Assembly (NCBI GenBank): GCA_003615045.1 | Contig: ML014163.1 | Coordinates: 1-64,000, forward strand | Direction: 5' to 3' | DNA from: Caulochytrium protostelioides | Taxonomy: Eukaryota; Chytridiomycota; Caulochytriomycetes; Caulochytriales; Caulochytriaceae | DNA: 64,000 nt | Shown: positions 1 to 10,040 of the stretch, one piece after another | Numbering within the stretch: position 1 is the first letter of the stretch | Layout: the number at the start of each line of letters is the position of its first letter | Made by a program: the position numbers and the translations under genes | Notes under the pieces: generated by a model | Told to the model about the DNA's origin: nothing | Database searches by the model: none | Seen by the model: the letters and a program-made list of their open reading frames with translations, nothing else

Positions 1-296
1 GTAGGGTGGCTGGGGGGTCGCCGTCAGGCGGGCCCCCCCTCAACCGAGCCCTAGGAGCAGAGAAGGAGGGCATTTCCTAAGTGAAACATAGGAATGCCCG
101 TAGAGATGTGAATACCTGGCCGATCTGCGATGTTAAGGGCTCAATGGAAAGCCTATATCGCCGACCAGATATCACTGACCGAAGAACCGAGTATCGATCG
201 GCTAAGTCACGCGCCATCGTCCGTTGAAGTCCGCCGAGTCGTCAGGATCTTCAAGGAAGCCTGTGACGGAGCGAGTCCGTCACACACACACCTAAG

Positions 297-370
297 GCCC
301 GTTTAGCACAGTTGGTAGTTGCGCGCCCCTCGTAAGGGTGAGGTCGATAGTTCGAATCTGTCAACGGGCA
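297..370 (+). tRNA. tRNA-Thr (anticodon CGU)
   Basis: A full cloverleaf can be folded by eye. The acceptor stem GCCCGTT pairs with AACGGGC, followed by discriminator A. The anticodon stem CGCCC/GGGTG encloses loop CTCGTAA, so the anticodon is CGT (reads ACG, Thr). The T-stem GATAG/CTGTC encloses TTCGAAT. The D-loop contains GG. The internal promoter box A (TAGCACAGTTGG) matches TRGCNNAGYNGG, and the box B region fits GTTCGAAT. There is no intron, and a run of seven T follows as the Pol III terminator. Confidence 0.9.
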
Positions 371-377
371 TTGGTAC

Positions 378-384
378 TTTTTTT
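378..384 (+). terminator. RNA polymerase III T-run terminator
   Basis: Seven consecutive T residues lie 8 bases after the discriminator base of the tRNA-Thr gene, the standard Pol III termination signal. Confidence 0.75.
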
Positions 385-1880
385 GTTGAGACGTGTATAC
401 ATTTTTTCTATTCATCGTTTATACAAAAGCGATCTCCATTCGTTTGATCATCAGTGTCGCCTTGATCAAGATCAAGATCGAAGAAACGGATAAAGATATA
501 GTATCTGTTTTGTTTCCTGTTCAATGTCTTCGCGGTCGCACTATTAGAACTGTATGTCAATCTCGTTGTCTTGGACCATCTGTTTATTGAAGTTCTCTCA
601 GAAGCATACGCTATGAGTAAAACGTCGATGTTGTTGGTCACTGTACGGGGCTTGACAAATCAAAGCCACTGCCGTCGCATGTTGTGTCGGCCGCATCAAT
701 GATTGGGATAGTTGTTTTGGTGTTTTGGTGGCGTGGTTGATCTAAAGCAGCATCGGCAGACCGTGATCGGCTTGCCCGAGCATCATCACCCCGACCGACC
801 GAGCGTGTGCTGAGGGATGTTATTGCCTTGGTCACGCCTGGGCTCAAACAATAATGCGCGCCACGTCGAAACGACGCGTCTCGTCAGGACTCGGCATCTC
901 CACGATTGCAATGGTGTATGTGGCGAAGGCCGAGAGGGGCGCGAGGCGCTTTGTTTTGCGCGGCATGTTAGGCACCCGAAAATGAATGCCGGGGCCGAAG
1001 GGGACTGCCGAGACGGGGAAAATCCGGGTGTTGAGGCGGCGCAAGCATTGCACCCCGACTATGTTGGGCTCCGTCCAATAGCATGTAAAGCAGTGCACGG
1101 TGATGCCCAGACGATGCATGATGTAGAGGCCTCTCGTGCTGGAGGCTGCATCATGCTGCTCTCGCCACCCGCGAACCTCAACGTATCCAGGTGCGCACCA
1201 ACGCACGATCGCAAAAGCCCGAGGCGCTCGGGCATGTTGTTCCGCATACGCAAAGCTCTGTTTTTAGTGGGGGCCTTCGGATTGTTTGGACTGGTCGGCT
1301 GCACGACATGGACGGAATCGATGGAGTCCATCATGGATGTTTCTACCGTTGCTATGACATAATCAAGCACAGCTGTATAGATACAGCCGGTAGATACAGC
1401 CGACACAGCGGTGTCCCCAACATCCGTGATTCGACTGGAACTGTTGCTATGGCACCTCTACACACCTCTTAGGTATGAATCAATAGCAAGAAACCAATAG
1501 CGATGCAGCCACCAAACCACTACAGCGATCATGCATGTTTGTATATGCCCTTTTCACTGCAACTCGCCAACCTTGGCGAAATCAAGGGGTCGAGAGACGA
1601 ACACCGCGATGATCTCTCAGCGGTATATAAATATCATTCGACGCTTTGAATACCGCGATATGATCCGACATGGGGAAAGACCTCGACATGAGGCACGAAG
1701 CGCTTAGCAAGCGAGTACATGCTGTGCAATTACATTATCTCGGTAGCGAGAAAACCTCGACCCGTACCCCACGACACATGCACTCGGGCAATTGCTCCAA
1801 ATCTCGTCATTTCCGGCCATCCCCAATCTCACATCGCCCCGCCCCAGCTAACGAGCTCGCTCTTATCCAGCTCCAGCACC
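385..1880. other. Intergenic, no gene seen
   Basis: Overlapping frames occur on both strands (817-1362 plus, 844-1206 minus, 1059-1406 minus), but none shows a recognisable domain, a consistent codon bias or splice structure. The last 250 bases hold a TATA-like box at 1624 and should contain the promoter and 5' leader of the prenyltransferase gene. Confidence 0.5.
1624..1631 (+). promoter_or_regulatory. TATA-like box upstream of the UbiA gene
   Basis: TATATAAA in otherwise GC-rich sequence, 250 bases before the start codon at 1881. Similar boxes precede other genes in the window (26100, 32402, 40648), which supports a promoter role. The transcription start is unknown. Confidence 0.4.
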
Positions 1881-3064
1881 ATGTCGGACACGCTTCGTCG
1901 CCGCGCTGCGCCGCACTCGGCGTCGGCCAAGCATGAGCCGCAGCAGGCTTTCTCGCCTATTCGAAAGGTAAAGACAAGACCGGGTCACACTTTATGGCCA
2001 AATGGATCGACGGCCGATGTGCTCTTGTTGCGTGATGCTCGAATGACTGACTAAAAACTCACCACCCTTGACTTTCCGTAATGAATGCTATGCATATTGA
2101 TGTTCGTACGTGATGGACACGTCATTAGGGTCCCGTTCTGGCGACGCCGCTCGACTGGCTTTATGCGGCCGTCAAGCTGACTCGGCCGCACACCATCGTG
2201 CACACCACCCTGGCGCCGATGGCAGTGACAGCCATGGCGCTTGGCGGCTATGGCCAACTCGTTCACATCCCGGGTGATATCTGGGCGAATCTCTTGCTCG
2301 TTCAGTTTGGCTTCATGATGGCCAACGTGTGGATCGTCGGCATCAACCAGATCTATGACATCGATATTGACCAAATCAACAAGGCCGAGCTGCCGCTTCC
2401 CGCGGGCATCCTGTCCATCAAGCAAGCATGGGTGATCATCACGACGGCACTGATGGTGGGCACCTCATGCATTATGCTGGGTACCTCTAACAACCTCATT
2501 CGCGGCCTCTGGGCCTTCGGCACCTTCCTAGGAACTCTTTACTCCATTCCCTCGGTGCGCGGCAAAAACTCGGCCATGTACACATGCATGGCGATCACGT
2601 TCTGCCGCGGCGTCATTTTCCCGACCTGCATCTACGCGAACGTCATTGATCACTTCCGTCCGGGCGCCTCCTACCTCGCGCCGGACATCAGCTATGTCAT
2701 TCTTTTCAGCATCTTCTGGGTGCTCGCCATTTCCATCTTCAAGGACCTGCCTGACGTGAAGGGCGACCTCGCCCACGGCTCTAGCAACACGCTGCCGCTG
2801 ACCATCGGCATCCCCAACACCGTGCGCTTGTGTATGGCGATCATGTTCTCGCCGCTCGTGTTCTCAATGGTGCTGACGCCGACGACGTATATGCTGATCT
2901 GGCACACCACACTCGCTGCCGTGCTGGCCATCGGCTGGGCCCAAATGGACTACACCAGCAAGGCGAGTCTGACGGCGTTCTATCGCGTCGTGGTCTGGAA
3001 CAGCCTCTACTTGGAGTACCTACTCCTGCCGGTGACAGCCTCCGTGGCTCGTCTTGCCTTCTGA
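1881..3064 (+). CDS. UbiA prenyltransferase, homogentisate prenyltransferase-like
   Basis: Integral membrane enzyme expected to transfer a polyprenyl chain from its diphosphate onto an aromatic acceptor. Two exons, 1881-1967 and 2129-3064, donor AAAG/GTAAAG and acceptor CATTAG, both phase 0, giving 340 residues. The long frame has no ATG near its 5' end, and the short first exon supplies it. Both Asp-rich Mg-diphosphate sites are present: NQIYDIDIDQINK and KDLPDVKGD. The spacing and flanking text (RPHT near the N-terminus, LPLPAG after site one, SKASLTAFYRVVVWN and LYLEYLLLPV at the C-terminus) match plant/cyanobacterial homogentisate phytyl/solanesyl transferases. COQ2 and COX10 carry different motifs (NDIWDRDID, NxxxE). 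The rest is hydrophobic with several membrane helices. Enzyme family is sure; the homogentisate substrate is inferred from motif similarity only. Confidence 0.82.
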
Positions 3065-4468
3065 GTTAGCCGCGAGGTGCATGTTCATCATTTGAACTCG
3101 CGTGCCTTGCGCACCTTATTACCTTATTCATCGACGTCTCCGCACTGCGCAAGTTTCATTCTGTTTTTTTTTTTTTTTTCTCCCCGGCAGCCCCTTACCT
3201 CTGCTTCGCTTGTTCCTGCATTCACGGTCTAATCGTGGTGCCAGCGAGGTCGTGCTGGCCTTTCTGAATTCAGTGTTATACTCTAATCAAATCATACAAT
3301 ACCAAGCACATCGGTAGCGTGATCGGCGGTACATAGGCGATGGCCGGATAGGGACCCAATCCTGAAAGAACGCGTTGAATGGCAGCCGTCACGAGCGATT
3401 GGCGCGTTGGACGCGCCAACGCGAGTTGGACCACCGCTGCATAGTAGTCAGGGGCGGTGTTAAGCGACGAGTTTGTCAAGTAATCCACGTTCTCGGTGCA
3501 TCGCGGTGCATCGACCATGTCGTGTGGACAGTAAGATTCGGCCTGCGCCCAGGTGGCGCTAGCGTGCCTGGCGCAAAAACGGCCTGTGCCGCGTACGGAG
3601 GACAGAGTCGTAAAAGAAAGGCCGAACGGCCATTTTTTTAGCGGGTTTTCGTGCTGCGGCTTAGGGCTGGGTCCCGAAGGGCTTCATGGGCCGAGGCGGC
3701 CGCCACTCGGCTGCCCCTCGGTTGCGGATGGCCGGGGCGAGTCTCTCGGCGGCACAGCAGGACAGGGGCGAGGTCTCGGCGGCACAGCACGCGACCGCCC
3801 AGGGCGCTGGCGCTGGCCCGCGGCCCAGCGGGGGTCGAGTTGGCCATGGGCTCGAGCCACGGGTGATCGCATCGGATGTTGAAGCCGGCCGTCATGGCGG
3901 CCCCCCCTCCTCTTCGAGCCTCGAATCCTCGCCCTCGGGCTGTTCATGCCGGCGCGCCGACCAAGGCGAAGCGACGGGCGGAGAAGCGTGTGAGGGCTGA
4001 CTTGCGGGTAGCTCGTCTTGATGGGGTGGTATGCGGTATGCGGAGACGGCGATTCATGGATGGTGGCGGACGCATCGACTACCCCTTTGTTTGATTATCG
4101 TCCCCGACCGTCCCAAAGCGATAGACCATACGCGCTGCCTCGCATCCACGTGTGATCACGGCCAAGCCTCGTCCCGCCATACCCGCGGGCCTGTTCGCGT
4201 TCCATCTGGCTCCTGCGTGCCCCAAGGGCTGCTGTTTCCTTTGCGCATCGCGCTTCCTCTCGTAGCTAATCGGTTTCTGTCGACCGGCCACTCGTCTAGA
4301 ATCCACGGCCTCTCTGACGTCGCACTCCTCGTCTGCATTGCTCTCTGCATACGGACTCCCTGACAACTCGGTTTCGACGGCGCCTCCGCTCTCCCCGACG
4401 GGTCCCTTTCTTGGCGAACCCCTTTCCAGATCCCCAGCACCTGCGCAACACCCCGTGCAAACGCCAGA
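3065..4468. other. Intergenic; T16 tract and one possible small minus-strand exon
   Basis: A run of 16 T (3164-3179) follows the prenyltransferase gene and may belong to its 3' region. On the minus strand 3276-3518 encodes an 80-residue frame (starting MVDAPRCTENVDY) with coding-like composition and a possible acceptor (GCGCAG) just upstream, but no family is recognised and no upstream exon could be assembled. The rest shows only shadow frames. Confidence 0.35.
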
Positions 4469-4978
4469 ATGTCCCTCTCCTCAGCAGCGGCCGCGACGGC
4501 CATGTGTCCCGACTACGCGCCGTTCTTCGGCTTCGCGGGTGTGGCGAGCGCAACGATTTTCTCGGCCGTCGGCGCCGCGTACGGGACCGCCAAGGCCGGG
4601 ATGGGCATTGCCGGCATCGGTCCCTTCCGCCCGGATCTCATGATGAAGGCGCTGATCCCGGTGGTCATGGCGGGCATCATCGCCGTTTACGGCTTGGTGG
4701 TGTCCGTGCTGGTGGCCAACGAGCTGCAGCCCACCGGTCCGTACTCGCTATTTGCAGGCTTTACCCACTTGGCGGCCGGTCTGTCCACTGGTTTTGCGGG
4801 CCTCGCGGCTGGCTTCACCATCGGCGTCGTTGGCGATGCCTGCGTCCGTGGGTACATGTTCCAGCAGCGTCTCTTCGTCGGCATGGTCCTGATTCTCATT
4901 TTCGCCGAAGTCCTCGGTCTCTACGGTCTCATCGTGAGCTTGATTCTGAACACCAAGGCTGACAAATCCTGCTCTTGA
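4469..4978 (+). CDS. VMA3: V-type ATPase 16-kDa proteolipid subunit c
   Basis: Rotor-ring subunit of the membrane V0 sector of the vacuolar proton pump. 169 residues, intronless. Four hydrophobic helices form two related halves: the first begins [13 protein letters not shown] with the Gly-rich [12 protein letters not shown] stretch, the second has [20 protein letters not shown]. The proton-carrying Glu lies in helix 4 at about residue 147 ([14 protein letters not shown]). Length is slightly above the usual 155-165 because of a short Ser/Ala-rich N-terminus. The ATG at 4469 was chosen; a second ATG 11 codons downstream (MCPDY) could also serve. The motif set fits the c subunit better than c' or c''. 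Confidence 0.96.
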   Translation: MSLSSAAAATAMCPDYAPFFGFAGVASATIFSAVGAAYGTAKAGMGIAGIGPFRPDLMMKALIPVVMAGIIAVYGLVVSVLVANELQPTGPYSLFAGFTHLAAGLSTGFAGLAAGFTIGVVGDACVRGYMFQQRLFVGMVLILIFAEVLGLYGLIVSLILNTKADKSCS

Positions 4979-5584
4979 GCCGTTCGCGTCACGTGGCGCC
5001 CTCCCCTCTGCATGGACGAACTGTCGGGGCTTCTTCCTCCCACATTGCCCTTGTTCTCGTGCCGCGTCGCAAGGGGTTGTGGAGCTTGTGCTGATGGTGG
5101 ACCTGATACCGCCTGGGCTGGGCGACGGGGGCATCCGACGAGGTGGGACAGACCGCTTGACAGCATCGCGTGCGTGGACGTACCGTGCCGTGGTACCGCC
5201 GAGGTCCAGCGACCCAGCTGGTCAAAGTCTTCGACCAATGGGCGATTTGGGTAGTTTGGGGTTGTCGTCGGTTTTTTACAGAGTCGCACCATCTTCGTCG
5301 TCATCTTCATCCCTGCCGCCATGCAACCCCCTACGTGTGTATCGGACCTCCCCGGTTCTGATCTCGCGTCAACAGCGATAACCTGGTCCTGTGAGTGCCG
5401 ATGCGCCAGTTTTGACGTGGCACTGATGTATTATATAATGCGTGTCCTTGATGAGCCCGATACCATCCCCTCTGATGATGCTGGTGCGACCATGATGCGC
5501 GGTGCGAGGGTGTGCGCCTTCGTCTGCGATGGCGCGCGGGTGATGTCGCTGCATGCGTCTGCGATGCATGCGTCGGCGGAAGGG
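4979..5584. other. Intergenic between VMA3 and SPC3 (convergent), no feature seen
   Basis: About 600 bases between the 3' ends of two genes pointing at each other. Frames here are short and lie mostly in shadow. No RNA gene or repeat was recognised. Confidence 0.4.
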
Positions 5585-6160
5585 TTATGCGGCTGTGTGG
5601 GAATGCGATGGCGGCGACGGCTGTGGGAATGCGATCTCGGTCGCCGGGCCGCGCTCCATCTGCAGGAAGCCCACCCAGGGGACCACATTCCACTCGAGGC
5701 GCAGGGTACCATTGAGGCCGCTGAGCTTATGGGCAATGTCGCTGACCAAGTACTCGGCCTTCTGCTTCGAGAGCTGCAGGCGGGCCTGGTCGACGCTCGT
5801 CACGATGTGATCCCAGATCACGATCTCATTGCTGTGGTGCTGCGGCGTCTCGAAGGCGACTACCGCATAGACGTGGAGCTGCTTCGTATTCCAGTGGAAC
5901 CAGGGCCGGAGATCGGCGTCCAGGTTGAACCAGACCCATCCAAGCTGGGTGCTGGGGTTGTTATAGTCGTACTGGAAACCGACGCGTCCGACGCGGACAT
6001 TGACGCCCGCCGCGTCGATCGCGGGCGGCGGCGTTCGCTTGATGTCCTGGCTGAAGTGGAGCAGTAGCGGTCCGCTCGCGGCGGTCAGGAGCACCATCGC
6101 GAAGGCGACCGAGACAAAGAACGCGAACACGGCGTTCGCGCGCTGCTGGAAGTTGTACAT
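5585..6160 (-). CDS. SPC3: Signal peptidase complex subunit 3 (Spc3 / SPC22/23)
   Basis: ER-membrane subunit of the signal peptidase complex that removes signal sequences; in yeast it is essential for the Sec11 catalytic subunit. 191 residues from the ATG at 6160 (MYNFQQRANAVFAF). One N-terminal membrane helix (about residues 11-32) is followed by a lumenal domain. Family hallmarks are LGWVWFNLDADLRPWFHWN, KQLHVYAVV, the IVIWDHIV strand, and the terminal segment GLNGTLRLEWNVVPWVGFL with a potential N-glycosylation site NGT. The open frame extends another 78 codons upstream, but that extension is low-complexity Arg-rich and the family always starts a few residues before the helix. The last dozen residues after AFP are Ser/Pro/His-rich and may be a lineage-specific tail. 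Confidence 0.92.
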   Translation of the reverse strand: MYNFQQRANAVFAFFVSVAFAMVLLTAASGPLLLHFSQDIKRTPPPAIDAAGVNVRVGRVGFQYDYNNPSTQLGWVWFNLDADLRPWFHWNTKQLHVYAVVAFETPQHHSNEIVIWDHIVTSVDQARLQLSKQKAEYLVSDIAHKLSGLNGTLRLEWNVVPWVGFLQMERGPATEIAFPQPSPPSHSHTAA

Positions 6161-8865
6161 GGCGGCGAACGGCAGCGGCAGGTCCTGCGGGGAGCGTTGT
6201 GTCGCGTCGCGTCTGGTTGCGTGGCGTTGGGTATCGGTGCGTGGCGTCGCGGGCCGGTCGGCATACAACGGAGCCCCAGAGGACGGGAAGGGCCAGTTCA
6301 CGGCGGGCGGGTCGCGGGGTGAAGGCACGAACGTCGCAGCTGCGGAGTGCCGTTGCGTTTCCGTCGTTTCGGCGACGAGACCACGGCGGACCACGGCAGG
6401 GCGGCGCGTCGGACATCCGTGGCCCTGATCTATCGGCGGTGGACCCGCCCTGGCGCATGTCGTGCTAAACGCACGGGCGCAGCGCCGTTACAGCTTGATC
6501 GAAGGCATCCCGCTGTCGATCACGGCGGACTGTCGATGGACGCGGTGAGTGGACGGCGGCGTCGGCCGGCCCCGTATGCTGCCGCCCTCCACCTGCCCGC
6601 TCGTGGGCCCGTGACCTTCCCCTCTCGGGCGCAGCCGCGTGCCGCGCGTCCGGCGGCGTCGAAAGACGGCTAAAGCGGTGCCCCGGGACTGGTCGTGGTG
6701 GGCAAGGAGCACGCCGGAGGGTCGACCCCGCCGGGGACGGCGGCCACCGGATCAACCAGCTTTTCCCTTCGGACGCGATGGTGCGACGCCACACGACGCT
6801 TAGCCGACGATCACGGCAACGCTGGCGCGGCCCGAGTGCCAGGAGACCCTTGCAACGGACCGATGAGATGCGACTGCGCGACCGAGCGACGCGAGCGAGC
6901 TGCGCAAATCCGTCGTTGCGTTTGGTTCGCGTCTGTAGCCTGGTGCGAATGCCCACGGATAATGCCAAGCGCCCTCTCCTCGCTTCAATACCTATCGAGA
7001 GAACTGCCATCACGGTCAGGTCCCAGCGGAGCAGCGTCCATACCCAGCGCATAACACGTGGATCAGTCTGGAGTTGGACCAGAGGCCTTTCGCACATCAA
7101 GCGACTGCGCTGCCCAGCAGCGCTACTGACCCCAATCGTAGCCGTTCCTGTTACGCGGTCCGACGCATTGGTATGATTCGCCTAGGAAACGGGGGGCACC
7201 CCTCCCACAACATTCGATTCGCAACCAGGTTGTGCGAATTTTTCATGACCAAAAACACCTGTTTCTGCTTCCAGCTAGGCTCAAGTATGTTTCGAGAATG
7301 GAGAAGTCTGACGTGCCTTACGGCTGAAGCCCTCGGTTGCCAGAGGCGGTGATGCAGACAGATGATGACACTTCTCGCAGTCATCGATGTCGACGGGCAG
7401 ACCTCGTGGGCTCAGACGCCATGTCGCAGAGGAGAAGGAGGTGATGCTCATCGCTGATCAACCAGCGCGAAACAATGACATACTGACTCACACCGCCAGC
7501 TATGCAGCGCGTTGTAGGACGGCGGGCGTTTCAGCTTATATCGCCAAGGGGTCTGGCGACTACTGCAACGCCATGGTCCAGTCCGACAACGCCCGAGGGG
7601 CTCGTGTGCGACTGGCGCATTTCGGGAAGAGGGCGTTTCCAGCGGGAACTCGGCCGGTTCGGCCGGTTCGACTGGCACGGAACTTACCGCCACGCTGCCG
7701 CGCACCATCATCATCCGTGCGCGTACTTGGGTGCCGTCTCTCAGCTCGTTGTGAGGCCATGGCGAACCATTGCCCATTAAGCTTTGCTTCAGCTCGACAA
7801 ACGCTGTCTTTTATTTCTTGACGACTCTCTGTGGGTCCCATTGGCCTCAGAGACGCGATTGCGCGCGCCTCCAGCCCCAGTTATGTGCGGCGTCGATGTC
7901 GTCGTTGGCAATGATGCGACGATCCAGCCGATGCAATGATCTCACGATGCAGTGATCCAGCTGGATGGATGGATGGGTGGATGGATGGTCTCTCCTTGTT
8001 TCGGCCTCTCGGTCCACGAGCTGCTAAATGACTGCTAAATGGACACCTACGGGCCATCAGGCGCGCACCATCAAGCGGCAGGTCCGCTGGCGACATATGA
8101 TGACACGTCACACGCGACGCTCTGGACTTCGCAATCACCTTCATGGCGAATGCTGGCTGGGAAGCCGCATGGACCAAGGGGGGAGGGGGAGGGGGGCTCA
8201 GTTTGCATAGAGGAATCGCGGATGTTGACCTGTTACCGTTCCGAGCGAGGAAAGGCGAGCCGGTGGGACGTTTCTAGGAAGGATACCGTTGATGGAACGT
8301 TCCGCAGCTCCACCGGGAAGGGGTGGGCCCACCACGCAACGTCCTTGATCAAGACCATCCGCAGCGAGCGGCTCCCGTTTGCGCAAGGTCACGGGTTGAT
8401 CAGCCATGGCCGGTCGGAGGCTCGAGGTATCCGCCGATGTCACGTGCGATGCGCGCGGCGCCACACGGCCTGCCACTTCGCGTTTGGCAGTGCCCCCCGT
8501 CGCCTTCGGAACGGCGTTGGGGCTTCCCTCGGTGCGGCTTGCGAGATGACGCCATAGCCCCGACATGAAGTAGGAGCGCAAGATTTCCCGGTGCTGCGCC
8601 TGCGCTAACAAAGCAAGCTTCGGCTCCGCTCCAGGAGACCGATATATAAGCGTCGCTCCAGTCTCTTACATTGGGTATCGCTCTCGCCAAATTTCGAGGG
8701 GTTTCAAGCATGGACTATCTCGTGGATAGCGCACCTCAAACGGCCCGCCTGTTTATTATTGGCTATCAGTGACCCGATGATAAAAAAGGAAACCCCCTGT
8801 AACTCTAAAATCAATCCAGCACAATCGACTCCGTTTAACCTGACTGCATCGCAAATCTTTCTCCG
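6161..8865. other. Gene-poor stretch, no supported gene
   Basis: Many overlapping frames on both strands (for example 6465-7100 minus, 7387-7821 plus, 8039-8557 plus) lack domains, conserved motifs or pairs of splice sites in phase. A short tetranucleotide run (GGAT repeats, 7963-7988) and a TATA-like box at 8643 are visible. I see no tRNA or transposon core here. Confidence 0.4.
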
Positions 8866-9646
8866 ATGGCCGACCCATCTTATCATGCTGACCATCCGAC
8901 TGGCCAGACAGCCGCCGCGGCCGCATCTGCCGCCGGCTCAGGCAAGGGCCCTTTCTTGCAACCACACCACCAAGTCGGACGGCGGCTTCCGCCGTTGCCG
9001 CAGGGCCGATGTCTGCCCTTCTATGGCGCGACCGTGTATGCGGGCACGGACTCGATGCCTGGCTTGAATCGATACGCTCCCCCCGCGTGGCCGTCCGGCG
9101 ACCTTTGCTGTGATGACTCGTATGCCACAAAGCGGTGAGCCTCCGCCCGATGTCGTTTCTCCATGTGTTCTTTCGCACCTCCCCGAATCATTCCCCGGAC
9201 GATGCTCGCCATAACTTATATAATCTAATTTATACAGACTAACGCAGAGACTCCGCTCCGCGACGGGCTGCATGGATGTGTGGCGGGCTGCATGGCTCGC
9301 CGCGGGTTGGGGGAGCGACACCCATATCGGGATGCCACCGCGTCGGCAGGGTTGTGCCGCTGTGCCGAGGCGCCGATCGGCGATGGAGTGGCGCAGCGAC
9401 TGCGCCGCTGATCGGGGCATGCCGCGCGGTGAGTCGTCGCCAGCATCGCCGCGCGGCGGCGGGATCGGAAGCGGCATCGATCGGCGGGGAAGGGGCCGGG
9501 GCGCCGTGCAGGCCGTCGTGCCGTGCAAGCGAGCCGTCGAGATCGGTCGCCGCGGTCACCGCCGCCGTGGATGCTTCCGCTGCGCGGGCGCGGCCCTGAG
9601 TCGGCATGACCGCCCGACGCGCTGGTGGCGGCAGGTGACCGCGTAG
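8866..9646 (+). CDS. Possible two-exon hypothetical protein
   Basis: Tentative. An ATG at 8866 opens a 90-codon frame (MADPSYHADHPTGQTAAAAA) preceded by a TATA-like box at 8643. A GTGAGC donor after base 9134 (phase 2) and a pyrimidine/A-rich acceptor ending TTTATACAG at 9238 would join it in frame to a second exon ending at the TAG at 9646. The second part is Arg/Gly-rich and may be a chance GC-rich frame; there is a rival frame on the other strand. No family is recognised. Reading the first exon alone to its own stop at 9138 is equally possible. Confidence 0.25.
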
Positions 9647-10040
9647 CGTCCGCATGGCGTCCGCGTGGCTGCCACGTGCATCGTGTGTGCCGGATCCTTC
9701 CAGCCTCCGCCGCATCGCGCGGAGGGGCTGGCGTCCGTGTTTCGTGCGGCTTCATCCACGCGCGGCTCGTGTTCCCGGGCAGGATATGTCTGGCGGGAGC
9801 ACGCTTGCCCTGCAGCCTCTGCCCCGACCCCGTCTGGTGCGCAACCCAGCGTCTCTACGACGACGACGACGACGACGGAGACGACGGCTAGTCGTGGCGA
9901 GTCCTCCACCGATTTCATACTTGCCGCTTGGGTCGCACACCGATCGTTGACCCGCTCCGCTCATACCGTTCTCTGGCCCGACTGGGCAGGCGTGTGTACC
10001 GACCGCGCGAACGCTGCGTCGTGCGACCGAGCCCGCCAGG
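9647..10040. other. Short intergenic region before the MYCBPAP-like gene
   Basis: About 400 bases containing a CGA repeat (9855-9883) and no gene that I can support. It presumably carries the promoter and 5' leader of the downstream gene. Confidence 0.4.

Noticed and set aside
817-1362. 181-codon plus frame with a hydrophobic C-terminal stretch (LFLVGAFGLFGLVGC)
   Set aside because: No signal or domain order, several competing frames on both strands, and no codon bias like the real genes.
2198-3064. Starting the prenyltransferase at the first codon of the long frame (2198)
   Set aside because: That codon is GTG; upstream in-frame sequence (PVLATPLDWLYAAVKLTRPHT) is conserved in the family and joins in phase to an ATG exon at 1881.
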